DNA from: Streptomyces sp. yr375
GTDB lineage: Bacteria > Actinomycetota > Actinomycetes > Streptomycetales > Streptomycetaceae
Length of the DNA: 45,711 nucleotides
Reading direction: 5' to 3'
Assembly: GCF_900110755.1 (NCBI RefSeq)
Contig: NZ_FOFF01000063.1
Span: forward strand, 1 to 45,711
In this document: positions 33,837 to 41,968 of the stretch, piece by piece
Numbering within the stretch: position 1 is the stretch's first letter
Layout of the letters: the number at the start of each line of letters is the position of its first letter
The notes under the pieces: generated by a model
What the model was told of the DNA's origin: nothing
The model's input: only the letters and a program-made list of their open reading frames with translations
The model's database searches: none
Program-made: the position numbers and the translations under genes

Positions 33837-34025
33837 TCACTTACCGGGCGAGCAGAAGACCGTGCACACCGAGGTGCAGGCGCAGGTGCTGGTGACCTGG
33901 CAGACACTCTTGGTGCAGACCGTCTTGGTCGCGATCTGCGAGATGGACGGCGGGGGCGCCTGCTCGCCGGCGGGGCCGGCGGAGGGAGCGGAGATCCGGG
34001 CGTCGAGGTCGAATGGGTCCGACAT
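33837..34025 (-). CDS. lanA: Class I lanthipeptide precursor, FxLD type
   Basis: This 62-aa peptide starts at ATG 34025 behind GAAAGG. The leader has FDLDARI near its start (the FxLD / FNLD-like box recognised by LanB and LanC) and is acidic and Pro/Ala-rich. The predicted core begins at Ile31 after PPPSISQ: IATKTVCTKSVC, then QVTSTCACTSVCTVFCSPGK. It contains six Cys and more than ten Ser/Thr. The first half parallels epidermin (IASKFICTPGC) and nisin (ITSISLCTPGC), placing a Thr3-Cys7 ring A and a Thr8-Cys12 ring B, one residue larger than usual. The cut site is inferred from that alignment. LanC, LanB and the exporter follow on the same strand. Confidence 0.92.
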   Translation of the reverse strand: MSDPFDLDARISAPSAGPAGEQAPPPSISQIATKTVCTKSVCQVTSTCACTSVCTVFCSPGK

Positions 34026-34049
34026 TTCATTTCCTTTCGTGATTCCTTT

Positions 34050-34092
34050 CCCGGCCGTGAGGCCAGCCGGGAGCGCCGGTGTTTTTCCGGCG
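34050..34092 (-). promoter_or_regulatory. Twin hairpins in the lanA leader region
   Basis: Two stems lie between the LuxR-type gene and lanA: CGCCGG/CCGGCG (34074-34092, 7-nt loop) and CCCGGC/GCCGGG (34050-34071). They may end lasso operon transcripts or form structure in the lanA 5' leader. Neither is followed by a U tract on the minus strand. Confidence 0.5.
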
Positions 34093-34157
34093 TGCAAAGA
34101 ATCATGTCGAATCGTGTCAGGGAGTTTCTATTGGCCGTGACGACAATATTTCCGGAG

Positions 34158-34469
34158 TCAGCTTCTGGATTTATCCAGCTCGCCCGGGCGGGCGTCGGAT
34201 CGTCTTTCCGTCAAGAATGTGTACGACGCCAGACAGGCGGTCAGGCGGGAATCGAGTTCCAGTTTCTCCATGACGGCTGCCACATGGGCACGTACGGTCC
34301 GCTCGCTCACGTGGAGGCGCTGCGCCATCGCCTCGTTGGACAGTCCTTCGGCGAGTAGAAGAAAGGTCTCCTGCTCTCGGGGGGTGAGCCGGCCCACTCG
34401 GTCCAGGGCCGGTCTCCAGTGCGGCTCCGCGCATGCGGAGCCGGAAGGGGGTGCGCCGGTGCCACTCAC
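34158..34469 (-). CDS. LuxR-type HTH regulator, single-domain
   Basis: This 103-aa protein consists mostly of a LuxR/NarL C-terminal HTH: LTPREQETFLLLAEGLSNE then AMAQRLHVSERTVRAHVAAV and MEKLELDSR. There is no receiver or other sensor domain. The start overlaps the stop of the ABC exporter gene by four bases, so it is the last gene of the lasso operon. It sits 132 bp upstream of lanA on the same strand and may control that promoter, linking the two RiPP systems (inference). Confidence 0.9.
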   Translation of the reverse strand: MSGTGAPPSGSACAEPHWRPALDRVGRLTPREQETFLLLAEGLSNEAMAQRLHVSERTVRAHVAAVMEKLELDSRLTACLASYTFLTERRSDARPGELDKSRS

Positions 34470-36286
34470 GGTGCTGCCATGCTCCTGTCCGCGTCAGGGT
34501 TGAAATGGTCGGTGGTCAGCCGTCGGTAGAACGGGTCGTCGGTGAGCAATTGTTCGTGCGTGCCCATGGCGCTGACCCGGCCGTCGTCCAGGACGACGAT
34601 CCGGTCGGCCGCGCGTACCGTCGACATTCGATGGGCCACCACCAGCAGAGCGTGTTTCCGGGATATTTTCCGTAACATCTCGGTGATTTCCCGTTCGTTG
34701 ATGAGGTCGAGTTGCGATGTGGGTTCGTCCAGCAGTAGGAGATGCGGTCGGCCCAGCAATGCGCGAGCAATGGCGACTCGTTGGCGTTCTCCGCCGGAGA
34801 GATTGAAACCGCGGTCACCGACTTCTGTCCGCAGCCCGTCCGGAAGGCGTTCGACGAGTTCTTCGAGGTTGACCATTCGCAGCGTTTCGCGAATGATTTC
34901 CTCGTCCGCCGCCGGAGTCGCGTACACCAGGTTGTCGCGCAGGGTTCCGTGCAGCAGGGGCGCGTGTTGCTCGACGAGACCGATCCGGGCACGGTGTGCG
35001 CGCGGGTCGACATCGCGGATGTCCGTGCCGTCGAAGGCGATGTGTCCGCCGTCGGGCTTGTAGAACTTCTCCACGAGCGACACGATGGTGGTCTTCCCGG
35101 CACCGGAGCGTCCCACGAGCGCGACGATGCCGGTCCGCGGCACCGTGAAGGAGACGTCGCGCAGCACGGGCCGTTCACCGTACGAGAAGGTGACGTTCCG
35201 CAGATCGAGCAGCGTCGATGAGGAAGCCGCGGGTGGCGTCGCCGGCGCCTGCGTGACCTCTTCCACGGGCAATCCCAGGACATCCTCGATCCGGCCGAGC
35301 GATCCCAGGCCGCGCTGGATGAGGCTGAGCGCGTTGAAGAGTCCCGCGAGCGGCATGACGAGGTAGGTGGCGAACAGGAGAAACGCCACAAGCTCGCTGA
35401 CGCTCATCGATCCGTTCGACACACGGACCGCGCCGATCAACAGGACGAGGAGGAACGAACCGTTGACCGCGATCTCCATGGCCGGTCCCACGACGGAGCC
35501 AAGCCGCGCGGAGCGCAGTCCCGCGGTGTAGGCGGTGTCGACGTCCGCTCCGATGCGTTCGGCCTCCCGGCGCTCGGCACGGGCGGCACGGACTGTCCTG
35601 ATGCCGCCGAGCGCGCGTTCGAGGTCGGCGGTCATCGCTCCGACGCCGGCGAGGGCCTGCTCGGTGCTGCTGCGGATGCCGGCCATCACACCGGCGACGA
35701 GGACGGCGGCGACCACAAGTGTCGCGGCGACCATGAGAAACATCACCGGGTCGATCCAGAGCATCAGCCCCGCGGCACCGACGCCGGTGACGCCTACGGT
35801 GACGAGTTGGACGAAGCTGCCGGCCACCATGTCGCGCAGCACGGTGGTGTCGGTCCCGACCCGTGACAGCAGATCGCCGGTCCGCCGGCCGTCGAGTTCC
35901 TGGATCCGGACGAACATCAGTCGCTCGACGAGCCGGCGCCGCAGCCGCCGGACCACGCTTTCGCCGGTCACGTCCAGCAGGTACTGACCGCCGGCCTCCA
36001 GCGCCGCCTGGGCGAGGAAGAGAGCGGTCAGGGCCACGACGAGCGAAGCGACGGCTTCGTGGGCCGAGACCCGGTCGATCAGACGCATGGTCAGCAGCGG
36101 CTGGAACAGGCCGACCACCGTACCCGTGACCGTCAGCATGAGCGCCGCGACAACGGTACGGCCGCTGCCCCGCAGCAGGCGCAGCAGATCGCCGATGCGT
36201 GGGCCGTCGGTCTCCTGGGCCGACCCCGCCTGGTCCTGGACCGCCCCGGTGCCCCCGGCAGCGGTCGCCTTGACGTCGCCGCTCAT
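34466..36286 (-). CDS. ABC exporter (fused permease-ATPase) of the lasso operon
   Basis: This 606-aa protein starts at ATG 36286 (MSGDVKATAAGG), overlapping the B2 stop. It has about six membrane helices in the first half (VVAALMLTVTGTVVGLF, MFLMVAATLVVAAVLVAGV and others), then Walker A GRSGAGKTT, signature LSGGERQRVAIARALL and Walker B LLLLDEPTSQLD. It matches the D-type transporters of lasso peptide clusters that export the mature peptide and give self-immunity. No peptidase domain is present, which fits a pathway where B2 removes the leader. Confidence 0.92.
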   Translation of the reverse strand: MSGDVKATAAGGTGAVQDQAGSAQETDGPRIGDLLRLLRGSGRTVVAALMLTVTGTVVGLFQPLLTMRLIDRVSAHEAVASLVVALTALFLAQAALEAGGQYLLDVTGESVVRRLRRRLVERLMFVRIQELDGRRTGDLLSRVGTDTTVLRDMVAGSFVQLVTVGVTGVGAAGLMLWIDPVMFLMVAATLVVAAVLVAGVMAGIRSSTEQALAGVGAMTADLERALGGIRTVRAARAERREAERIGADVDTAYTAGLRSARLGSVVGPAMEIAVNGSFLLVLLIGAVRVSNGSMSVSELVAFLLFATYLVMPLAGLFNALSLIQRGLGSLGRIEDVLGLPVEEVTQAPATPPAASSSTLLDLRNVTFSYGERPVLRDVSFTVPRTGIVALVGRSGAGKTTIVSLVEKFYKPDGGHIAFDGTDIRDVDPRAHRARIGLVEQHAPLLHGTLRDNLVYATPAADEEIIRETLRMVNLEELVERLPDGLRTEVGDRGFNLSGGERQRVAIARALLGRPHLLLLDEPTSQLDLINEREITEMLRKISRKHALLVVAHRMSTVRAADRIVVLDDGRVSAMGTHEQLLTDDPFYRRLTTDHFNPDADRSMAAP

Positions 36287-36723
36287 GAGCGACCCCTCTT
36301 CCCTGCCCCGGCGCTCACACCGATCAGCACCTGGAAGTAGCCCTGGGGCAGCTCCTCGCCCACCAGTCGGCCATCCGCCTCGACCCAGGCGTGGGCGCCG
36401 AACGGCGGCGCGCTGCGGACGCCGACGCACCAGGTGGGCCACTCTCCCCTGGCCCGGCACAGCAGGGCCGTGGCGACGGAACGAGGCAGACAGCCCTCCC
36501 GTCCGGCGCACACCGCGCTGACGGTGGTGACCGCTCGGCGGGCGCGAAGGGCTCTGTCGTGACCGGCCGGGCGGGCTCCGCGCGCCATGCGGCGGAGCAG
36601 CCGGCCCAGGCGGGCTGGCGGGAGAAGCAGGAGCGGCCGCGCCACGGCGACGGCGACACGGGCCTGGGCGCGTTGCCCGAACGACGTTCCCGTATGCGTC
36701 TCCGGCACCGGGTGGAAGCTCAT
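36283..36723 (-). CDS. Lasso peptide B2 leader protease (transglutaminase-like)
   Basis: This 146-aa protein carries the B2 pattern: Cys in GREGCLPRSVATALL (about residue 78), His in GAHAWVEADG (about 112) and the following Asp (about 118), the Cys-His-Asp triad that cleaves the lasso leader. The N-terminal ~50 residues are basic and helical. It overlaps both neighbours by four bases (the RRE gene and the ABC exporter), giving tight coupling. Confidence 0.93.
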   Translation of the reverse strand: MSFHPVPETHTGTSFGQRAQARVAVAVARPLLLLPPARLGRLLRRMARGARPAGHDRALRARRAVTTVSAVCAGREGCLPRSVATALLCRARGEWPTWCVGVRSAPPFGAHAWVEADGRLVGEELPQGYFQVLIGVSAGAGKRGRS

Positions 36724-36971
36724 GCCCTCACCAGCCGGGCCTCGCGCAGGGCGGACAGCAGCGCGGCCACGTCGGTCGCCGCGCGGTCCTCGTCAACCTC
36801 GAACTCGGCGCACAGTGTGCCGATGATCTCCTCGGTCGGACTGCCTTCGAGTAGGGCCGCCAGGATCAGACCACCGGTCGGGTTGAGTTCCCAGTACTCG
36901 CCCGTACCGCCGTTCAGCAGGACCTTGCCGTAGTCCGTGTCGACCAAGGACACGTCCTCGCGCAATTGCAT
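36720..36971 (-). CDS. Lasso peptide RRE protein B1 (PqqD-like)
   Basis: This 83-aa protein starts at ATG 36971 (MQLREDVSLVDTDYGKVLLN). It has the PqqD/RRE fold pattern of three strands and helices: GGTGEYWELNPTGGLILAAL, then IIGTLCAEFEVDEDRAATDV. Such proteins bind the precursor leader through the YxxPxLxxxG box and present it to the B2 protease; the precursor at 38784 has this box. Confidence 0.93.
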   Translation of the reverse strand: MQLREDVSLVDTDYGKVLLNGGTGEYWELNPTGGLILAALLEGSPTEEIIGTLCAEFEVDEDRAATDVAALLSALREARLVRA

Positions 36972-36985
36972 GGAGATGTTCCCCT

Positions 36986-38779
36986 TCAGATGGTGCGGAG
37001 CCAGATCTCGCAGGCGAGCGTGGCGTCGAGGCCGCCGTGCCGCAGTTCGGGCGACGAGGGCCGGAGGGTGATGTCCACGAGGCGTTCGGCATCGACGAGG
37101 CCGGCCTTGGCGAGGTGCGACTCCCGCCACAGTTCGGCCAACCGCACCCGGTTCTCCCGCAGGCCGTTGGCCGCGTCGACCGATGCCTCGCCCTTGGTGG
37201 TACGCCGCAGCAGGGCGTCGGGCACATGACCGCGCATCGCGGTCTTCAGCAGCGGCTTGAACTCCCAAGGGGTGGCGCGTTCCTCGGAACGTACGGACCA
37301 GCACGCCGTGATGACTCGGTCGTCCAGGAACGGGCTGGCCAGCGGCAGTCCGCTGTGCTCTGCCACCTGGTGCAGGATGCGGGTGGCGCGCGTCCCGTGG
37401 TGAAGCGTGTGGAGTTCGTTGTGCAGTGCGTGGGTGGCGCCACGAGGCTCGGTCGCCGCCGCGGCCTCCCGTAGCTTCCTGCGTACGGAGTCGGCGGCGT
37501 CGGGCGTGACCCACGTCGGCAACCGCGGCGGGATGTCCCAGGCGAAGACGTCCGGACTGTGCGGCGCCGGCCGGGGGGCGGTGATCTGGTCGGCGGCGTC
37601 CGCCAGCCACTGGCCGTACGGCCGCCGGTCGGTGAGCACCGACAGCGTTTCCCGCAACGACCAGCGGTTCTGGGCACGGTAACCCCGGATGCTGCGCAGC
37701 GCCTTGAGCGGACGGGCGGTCAGCAGATCCCGGTGGTGAGCGGGGTGCCCCCACAGGACGTGGTCGCCGCCCATGCCGGTGAAGTGCATCCGCGAGCCAC
37801 GGGCGAGGAGCGCGTCGTGGCCGACCAGTTGGCGGGGCTGGTCGATGATCGTGGGCAGCGGTTCGTCGACGGGGCCGGTGACGTCGAGCAGACCGCTGTA
37901 GAACAGCGGGATCTCGTCGATGTCCAGCAGGATGTGTTCCAGGCCGTCGATCTCGGACGCGGCCAGCCGGGCCCAGTGCACGTCGTCGTCACCGATGTCC
38001 CGGCTGGGCATGGTGAGTGCGGGCAGCGGCTTGCCGCTCGCTCGGGCGGCGAGGGCGCAGACAGTGGTGGAGTCCAGGCCGCCGGACAGGTCGCAGCTGA
38101 CCGTTTCGGCTGCGGCTACCCGGAAACGTACGGCGTCGTCGAGTGCCTCGCGCAGCGCCTCGGCACCTTCGACGAGCGGGACATGGGTATGAGGGGGTTC
38201 CCACCAGCGGACCGTCCCGGTCCTGCCCCGGCCGAACCGGAGGAGGTCGCCGGGAACGACGGCGTGCACACCGCGCCACAGCGGCACGTCACCCAGCGGA
38301 TGGGGTACGAAATCCAGGAGACGAAGGGCGAGCGTCTCCTCGTCCAGCGGTGCGTCGAGCAACCGCGCCAGAGTGTCGGCGCGGTTGGCGGACACGGTGA
38401 CCTCGCCGACGGTGGTGTGGAACAGGCGGCGCAGCCCGCCGGCCGTGCCGCGGGCGTGGATCTCGCCGTGTGCCTCCACGACGGCGTGGAAGTCGCCGGG
38501 CAGGCGCGCAGTCAGGCGGTCGAGTGCGTCGATGTCCCTCACGTCGGCGATGTGGGCTTCGAGTTCGCGTTGACCGACGGGCGTGTGCCCGATCAGCGCC
38601 ACGAACAGGCCGTGTCCGTTGCGGGCTTGGACGGAGGTGAGCCAGTCGCCCAAAATAAACGGGTTTCCGGAGGGGTGGGCGATGGTTCGAGCAGCACGTG
38701 TCACCATGCGGGAGGCCACGGCGAGGGCGGCCTCACAGTCCGGGAACAGCGTGAACCATCCCTCGCCGTGGTCTGTCAT
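36986..38779 (-). CDS. Lasso peptide cyclase (asparagine synthetase-like, C protein)
   Basis: This 597-aa protein is homologous to class B asparagine synthetase. The N-terminal region resembles the glutaminase domain but lacks the catalytic Cys2 (it starts MTDHGEGWFT), as usual for lasso cyclases. The C-terminal domain has the ATP PP-loop LSGGLDSTTVC at about residue 230 and the later GMGGDHVLWG. The enzyme adenylates the side-chain carboxylate of Glu or Asp in the core and closes the macrolactam with the new N-terminus. It begins 4 bp after the precursor stop. Confidence 0.94.
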   Translation of the reverse strand: MTDHGEGWFTLFPDCEAALAVASRMVTRAARTIAHPSGNPFILGDWLTSVQARNGHGLFVALIGHTPVGQRELEAHIADVRDIDALDRLTARLPGDFHAVVEAHGEIHARGTAGGLRRLFHTTVGEVTVSANRADTLARLLDAPLDEETLALRLLDFVPHPLGDVPLWRGVHAVVPGDLLRFGRGRTGTVRWWEPPHTHVPLVEGAEALREALDDAVRFRVAAAETVSCDLSGGLDSTTVCALAARASGKPLPALTMPSRDIGDDDVHWARLAASEIDGLEHILLDIDEIPLFYSGLLDVTGPVDEPLPTIIDQPRQLVGHDALLARGSRMHFTGMGGDHVLWGHPAHHRDLLTARPLKALRSIRGYRAQNRWSLRETLSVLTDRRPYGQWLADAADQITAPRPAPHSPDVFAWDIPPRLPTWVTPDAADSVRRKLREAAAATEPRGATHALHNELHTLHHGTRATRILHQVAEHSGLPLASPFLDDRVITACWSVRSEERATPWEFKPLLKTAMRGHVPDALLRRTTKGEASVDAANGLRENRVRLAELWRESHLAKAGLVDAERLVDITLRPSSPELRHGGLDATLACEIWLRTI

Positions 38780-38783
38780 CGGA

Positions 38784-38903
38784 CTACAGGCCCAGAGGCA
38801 GACGGACCTTGGGCTCGTGCGGCCCGCGCTTCAGGAATCCGGTGTCCTTGCGGAAGTCGCCGGCCTTGGACAGCGCCGGAACCTCGTAGACCTTCTTGGT
38901 CAT
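38784..38903 (-). CDS. Lasso peptide precursor
   Basis: This 39-aa ORF is too short for ordinary gene calling. It starts at ATG 38903 behind AAGGAT. The leader MTKKVYEVPALSKAGDF has a perfect YxxPxLxxxGxF RRE box. A Thr at the usual penultimate leader position (RKDTG) predicts the core FLKRGPHEPKVRLPLGL, 17 residues, with a macrolactam from Phe1 to Glu8. Cutting after Thr instead would give Gly1 and a nine-residue ring to Glu9. The tail PKVRLPLGL has bulky Arg and Leu residues that could act as plugs. The complete cyclase, B1, B2 and exporter set follows directly, which makes the call strong. Confidence 0.93.
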   Translation of the reverse strand: MTKKVYEVPALSKAGDFRKDTGFLKRGPHEPKVRLPLGL

Positions 38904-39214
38904 TATCCTTGTCCCTTCTCTCACAGGAATTCTTGACAGGGCGGCATCCGATTTCGAGAAATCGAGTGCCGCCCACGGAGAGAATCCTCGTCCCGCTCCG
39001 AGAACCGATCAAGAAGCAGTCCGGTCCCACCACTTTGGGTGGCCGCGGCCGGCCTGCCGCTCGGCGTTCACGGATACGGCTGTCACCAGCGTGAAGAAGT
39101 GCCGTTACCCCCTGGGGCAGGTGCATCCGGCGCAGTGGATCGACCTAGCTTTCCTAGGCTCTTCTTCACTCTCCGTATGAGCTTCATTGGCTCCACGCTG
39201 ATCCGTCATTGGTG
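38904..39214 (-). promoter_or_regulatory. Leader/promoter region of the lasso operon
   Basis: These 311 bp between the GntR-type regulator and the lasso precursor contain no gene. An inverted repeat CCTAG-N5-CTAGG lies at 39144-39158 and could be a regulator site; GntR proteins often bind short inverted repeats. I could not assign -35 and -10 boxes with confidence. Confidence 0.4.
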
Positions 39215-39661
39215 TCACAGGGCTGGCCGGGCCTGCGGCGAGCGGAGTGGACCGCGGTGCGTCCGCCCGTGGCGCGCCACCACACGGGGCATCCGCTCGA
39301 TGGCGGAGATGATGGCGGTGCGTGAAATCCCGGAGACATCCGCCAGGTTGACGACCTGCTGGAGTTGTACGGAGATGTCGTCCATGTTCATCGGGTGTGA
39401 GGAATGGAGGACGACGGGGCCGCGGCCACGGCCGAAATCGATGATTCCCTCGCTCCGCAGCATCCGCAGTGCCCGTAGAACGGTGTTCTTGTTGGCCCCG
39501 TATGTCTTGCCGAGCCGGTCCGCCGGGGGAAGTTGCTCTCCCCGGGCATACAGACCGGACGCTATGTCTGCGCTGAGTCTCACCTTGATCTGGACATAGA
39601 GCGGTTTCGTGGTCTCTCCGCTCTGCCGGTGGACGTTCGCGACACCAGACACAGATAACAT
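39215..39661 (-). CDS. GntR-family regulator (short, YtrA-like)
   Basis: This 148-aa protein has an N-terminal GntR winged helix: YVQIKVRLSADIASGLYARG, EQLPPADRLGKTYGANKNTV and LRALRMLRSEGIIDFGRGRG. The short helical C-terminus of about 60 residues has no ligand domain, as in YtrA-type members that often control ABC transporter genes. The second codon is TTA (39656-39658), so translation should depend on the bldA tRNA. It lies just upstream of the lasso operon on the same strand and probably regulates it. Confidence 0.9.
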   Translation of the reverse strand: MLSVSGVANVHRQSGETTKPLYVQIKVRLSADIASGLYARGEQLPPADRLGKTYGANKNTVLRALRMLRSEGIIDFGRGRGPVVLHSSHPMNMDDISVQLQQVVNLADVSGISRTAIISAIERMPRVVARHGRTHRGPLRSPQARPAL

Positions 39662-40413
39662 CCTGCTGTTCCCCCCTATGGTTCAGATGTGCGAAAAAAT
39701 CGCGCGCCAGATCGTCGACTTACCGGCGCGCGGTCGTGACCGAGGCAGTCCCGTGGGCCCGGTCTCCGCGTGGTCGGCGCGGGACCGGAATCTGCCTGGC
39801 GGTATCGCGGTCCTCGATGGACCGGTGGGCTGTGGGAGCGCGCGGAGTCGTGACACGCGCTGTCATGGGGCCCTGTCCGTACGAGCGCCGTGTCGTCCGG
39901 AACAGTGAGGGAGGGGCGAACGTGATCAGGGCCCGGAATCGGACGGGCGTGTGTCAGTCATCGGTGGGCGCGTCGTCGACTGGTATGGCGATCACGGAGA
40001 TGGTGATGGTCGGGACCGCGTGCACCTGCTGTGAACGACCCGGCGGATCGGTGGCGTACCGCTGCTCCGACTGCGGCCGCCGAGCGGCTGCCTCAACGGT
40101 CGCTCCGGATCGAACGGTTCACTGCGCCCGAGCGTCCGCTAACGTCTCACTTGATGGAATGGCTGATCTCCGCTCCTTCGGTCGGGCAGCGCTGCCTCTT
40201 GCGTGTTGGTTCCGGCCCTGGCCCCGTGGCGCACAGGGTGAGTAACTCCCATGAGCGGTCGTCTAGTTCAGTAGACGCGATGTGCTCGCCTATGGAAGCC
40301 AATAGTCCGAATCCTGTCAAGCGTGATAGGTGTATGTGCCCGCTATGGCGGAATGTCTACTCAGCTAGACTTTGGTGACGTCGGTCCATGTGCAGGAGTA
40401 GTGATCCGGATAG
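39662..40413. promoter_or_regulatory. Divergent promoter region with two GTCTA-N6-TAGAC operators
   Basis: This 752-bp region between the GntR and XRE genes contains no convincing gene. Site 1 is CGTCTA-GTTCAG-TAGACG (40260-40277) and site 2 is GTCTA-CTCAGC-TAGAC (40355-40370). Their centres are 94 bp apart, about nine helical turns. TAGACT at 40366-40371 could be the -10 box of the XRE gene, overlapping site 2. The layout suggests autorepression by the XRE protein, perhaps with looping. Confidence 0.65.
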
Positions 40414-41235
40414 ATGCTGGACAACCCGCCCGCAGGCGAGGGGACGATCGCAGAGCGCTTGGACTGGCTGATCCGCAACCGGTACCCGGGCGGGCGCGGG
40501 CCTTCCGCGTATCACGAGATCTCCAAGCGCAGCCGGGAGTACGCTGCCGATCACCCTGGTGCCCCTACGGTGAACCACGAGACCGCGCGCAGCATCCATA
40601 CGGGCAGGGTGACCAACCCCAGCGTCAACAGTCTCCGAGCCCTGGCCAACGTCTACGCGTGCAAGGTGAGTTACTTCCTGGACGAGGAACGGTCCGTGGC
40701 CCGGTGCGAAAGTGGTGAGCCGGCCGCGCCGGAGCCCCCCAGCCTCGCGGCGCCCCAGGTAGCCGCGAGACTCAATCACCTGTTCGGGTTGGTACACCCG
40801 AAGGGGCGCGCGGAGTACAGCAACCAGGAGGTGGCCGACCTCATCACCGCCCAGGGGGGCGCGGTCACGGAGCAGCAGATCGAAGGACTCCGTCATGGCA
40901 CCGGTAATCCGGTGGGGCAAGAGGTCTTCGGCGCGCTCGCCGCCTTCTTTCGCGTGCCCGTGGCCTACCTCGTCGACAAGGAGGTCCCGCCCCAGACCGC
41001 CGCGGACCTTGCCATGCTGAGCATGTTGCAGGGTATAGGGACGCGCTCGCTGACCCTGCGTATGGTGGCCGACCTGGACGAGCCTTCGCTCAACGCTCTC
41101 CTCCCCGTCGTCAAGCATCTGCAGAGTGCCGGGAGGCGTCAGCGGATGCCTGCCGAGCCGCTGTCGGGCCGTGCCACGGAGCGTCGGCCGGGTGGCTCGA
41201 CGGGCGAGGGAGGCGCGGAGCGCCGACCCTTGTGA
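40414..41235 (+). CDS. XRE-type regulator with two HTH domains
   Basis: This 273-aa protein has an N-terminal XRE-like region (TIAERLDWLIRNRYPGGRG, TARSIHTGRVTNPSVNSLRA, LANVYACKVSYFLDEE). A second similar region lies at about residues 110-200 (VAARLNHLFGLVHPKGR, YSNQEVADLITAQGG, FRVPVAYLVDKE). An in-frame stop lies directly before ATG 40414. The Shine-Dalgarno is weak and distant. Two identical inverted repeats upstream are probable operators. The next gene is an ImmA/IrrE-type peptidase, the class of enzyme that cleaves such repressors in ICEBs1 (ImmR/ImmA) and Deinococcus (DdrO/IrrE). Confidence 0.88.
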   Translation: MLDNPPAGEGTIAERLDWLIRNRYPGGRGPSAYHEISKRSREYAADHPGAPTVNHETARSIHTGRVTNPSVNSLRALANVYACKVSYFLDEERSVARCESGEPAAPEPPSLAAPQVAARLNHLFGLVHPKGRAEYSNQEVADLITAQGGAVTEQQIEGLRHGTGNPVGQEVFGALAAFFRVPVAYLVDKEVPPQTAADLAMLSMLQGIGTRSLTLRMVADLDEPSLNALLPVVKHLQSAGRRQRMPAEPLSGRATERRPGGSTGEGGAERRPL

Positions 41236-41427
41236 AGATCCTGTGGACGCGTGGTCGTTGCGTGGTGTTGGATGTGCCGTGGGAGCGGTCTGGGGTGCGT
41301 TGTGTCGCTGAACCGGAACCGCCCCTTCCTTGGCTGAGGTCGTCGCTCGGACCACCAGGGAGAGGGGCCGGGGAGAATGGTTTTCGCTCGGTGGCAGTGG
41401 TCTGCTTGCCATGTGATGGGAGTGGGG

Positions 41428-41964
41428 ATGGGCGAAGCAGAGCTGCGTCGCTACTGCGCCGAAGTGGTTCGCCAGCTCGATGTCCCCGACCCGTTCGACA
41501 TCAACGTCCTGGTCGACAGGCTTGAGCGACAGCGCCAGAAGCCGATCTCTCTTCTCCCGGTGCCGCTCAACGCCACTGGGGGGCCGAGCGGTTTATGGGT
41601 GGCGACCGGCGAAGTCGATTACGTCCTGTACCACCAGAGCACCACTGCGCGGCATCAGCGGCATATCGTGCTGCACGAGATCGGACACATGCTGTGCGGG
41701 CACGAATCCACGCCGGCGAACCAGGACGAGGTCGCACGGCTCCTCATGCCCAGTCTTGATCCCGAACTCGTGCGCCTGGTCCTCGGCCGTACCGAATACG
41801 ATCGGGACGAGGAGCGGGCCGCCGAACTCATCGCGTCGCTGATCCCCTTACAGGCATCAAGCGCGGCGCCCCAGCCGTCGGCGGACCGAAAGCCCTCGGA
41901 AGTCACTGCTCTTGTCAGCCACCTGGAGCGCTCGTTGGCGCGCGGCGCCCCGCGAAGGGCGTAG
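41428..41964 (+). CDS. ImmA/IrrE-type zinc metallopeptidase
   Basis: This protein of about 178 aa contains the zinc motif HIVLHEIGHMLCGH (HExxH). The downstream YDRDEERAAELIASLI supplies the usual Glu ligand region. I chose ATG 41428 after GGGAGTGGGG; ATG 41416 and 41377 are longer options. A TTA codon at 41848-41850 implies bldA control. Characterised relatives cleave XRE-type repressors when activated, and the gene lies between the XRE regulator and a seven-helix membrane protein, which suggests signal-dependent derepression (inference). Confidence 0.9.
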   Translation: MGEAELRRYCAEVVRQLDVPDPFDINVLVDRLERQRQKPISLLPVPLNATGGPSGLWVATGEVDYVLYHQSTTARHQRHIVLHEIGHMLCGHESTPANQDEVARLLMPSLDPELVRLVLGRTEYDRDEERAAELIASLIPLQASSAAPQPSADRKPSEVTALVSHLERSLARGAPRRA

Positions 41965-41968
41965 CCGC

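Noticed and set aside
39736..40245. 169-aa plus-strand frame with a Cys-rich segment (CTCCERPGGS, RCSDCGRR)
   Set aside because: The Cys pattern hints at a zinc ribbon, but the rest is compositionally random, there is no ribosome binding site, and competing frames are equally open.
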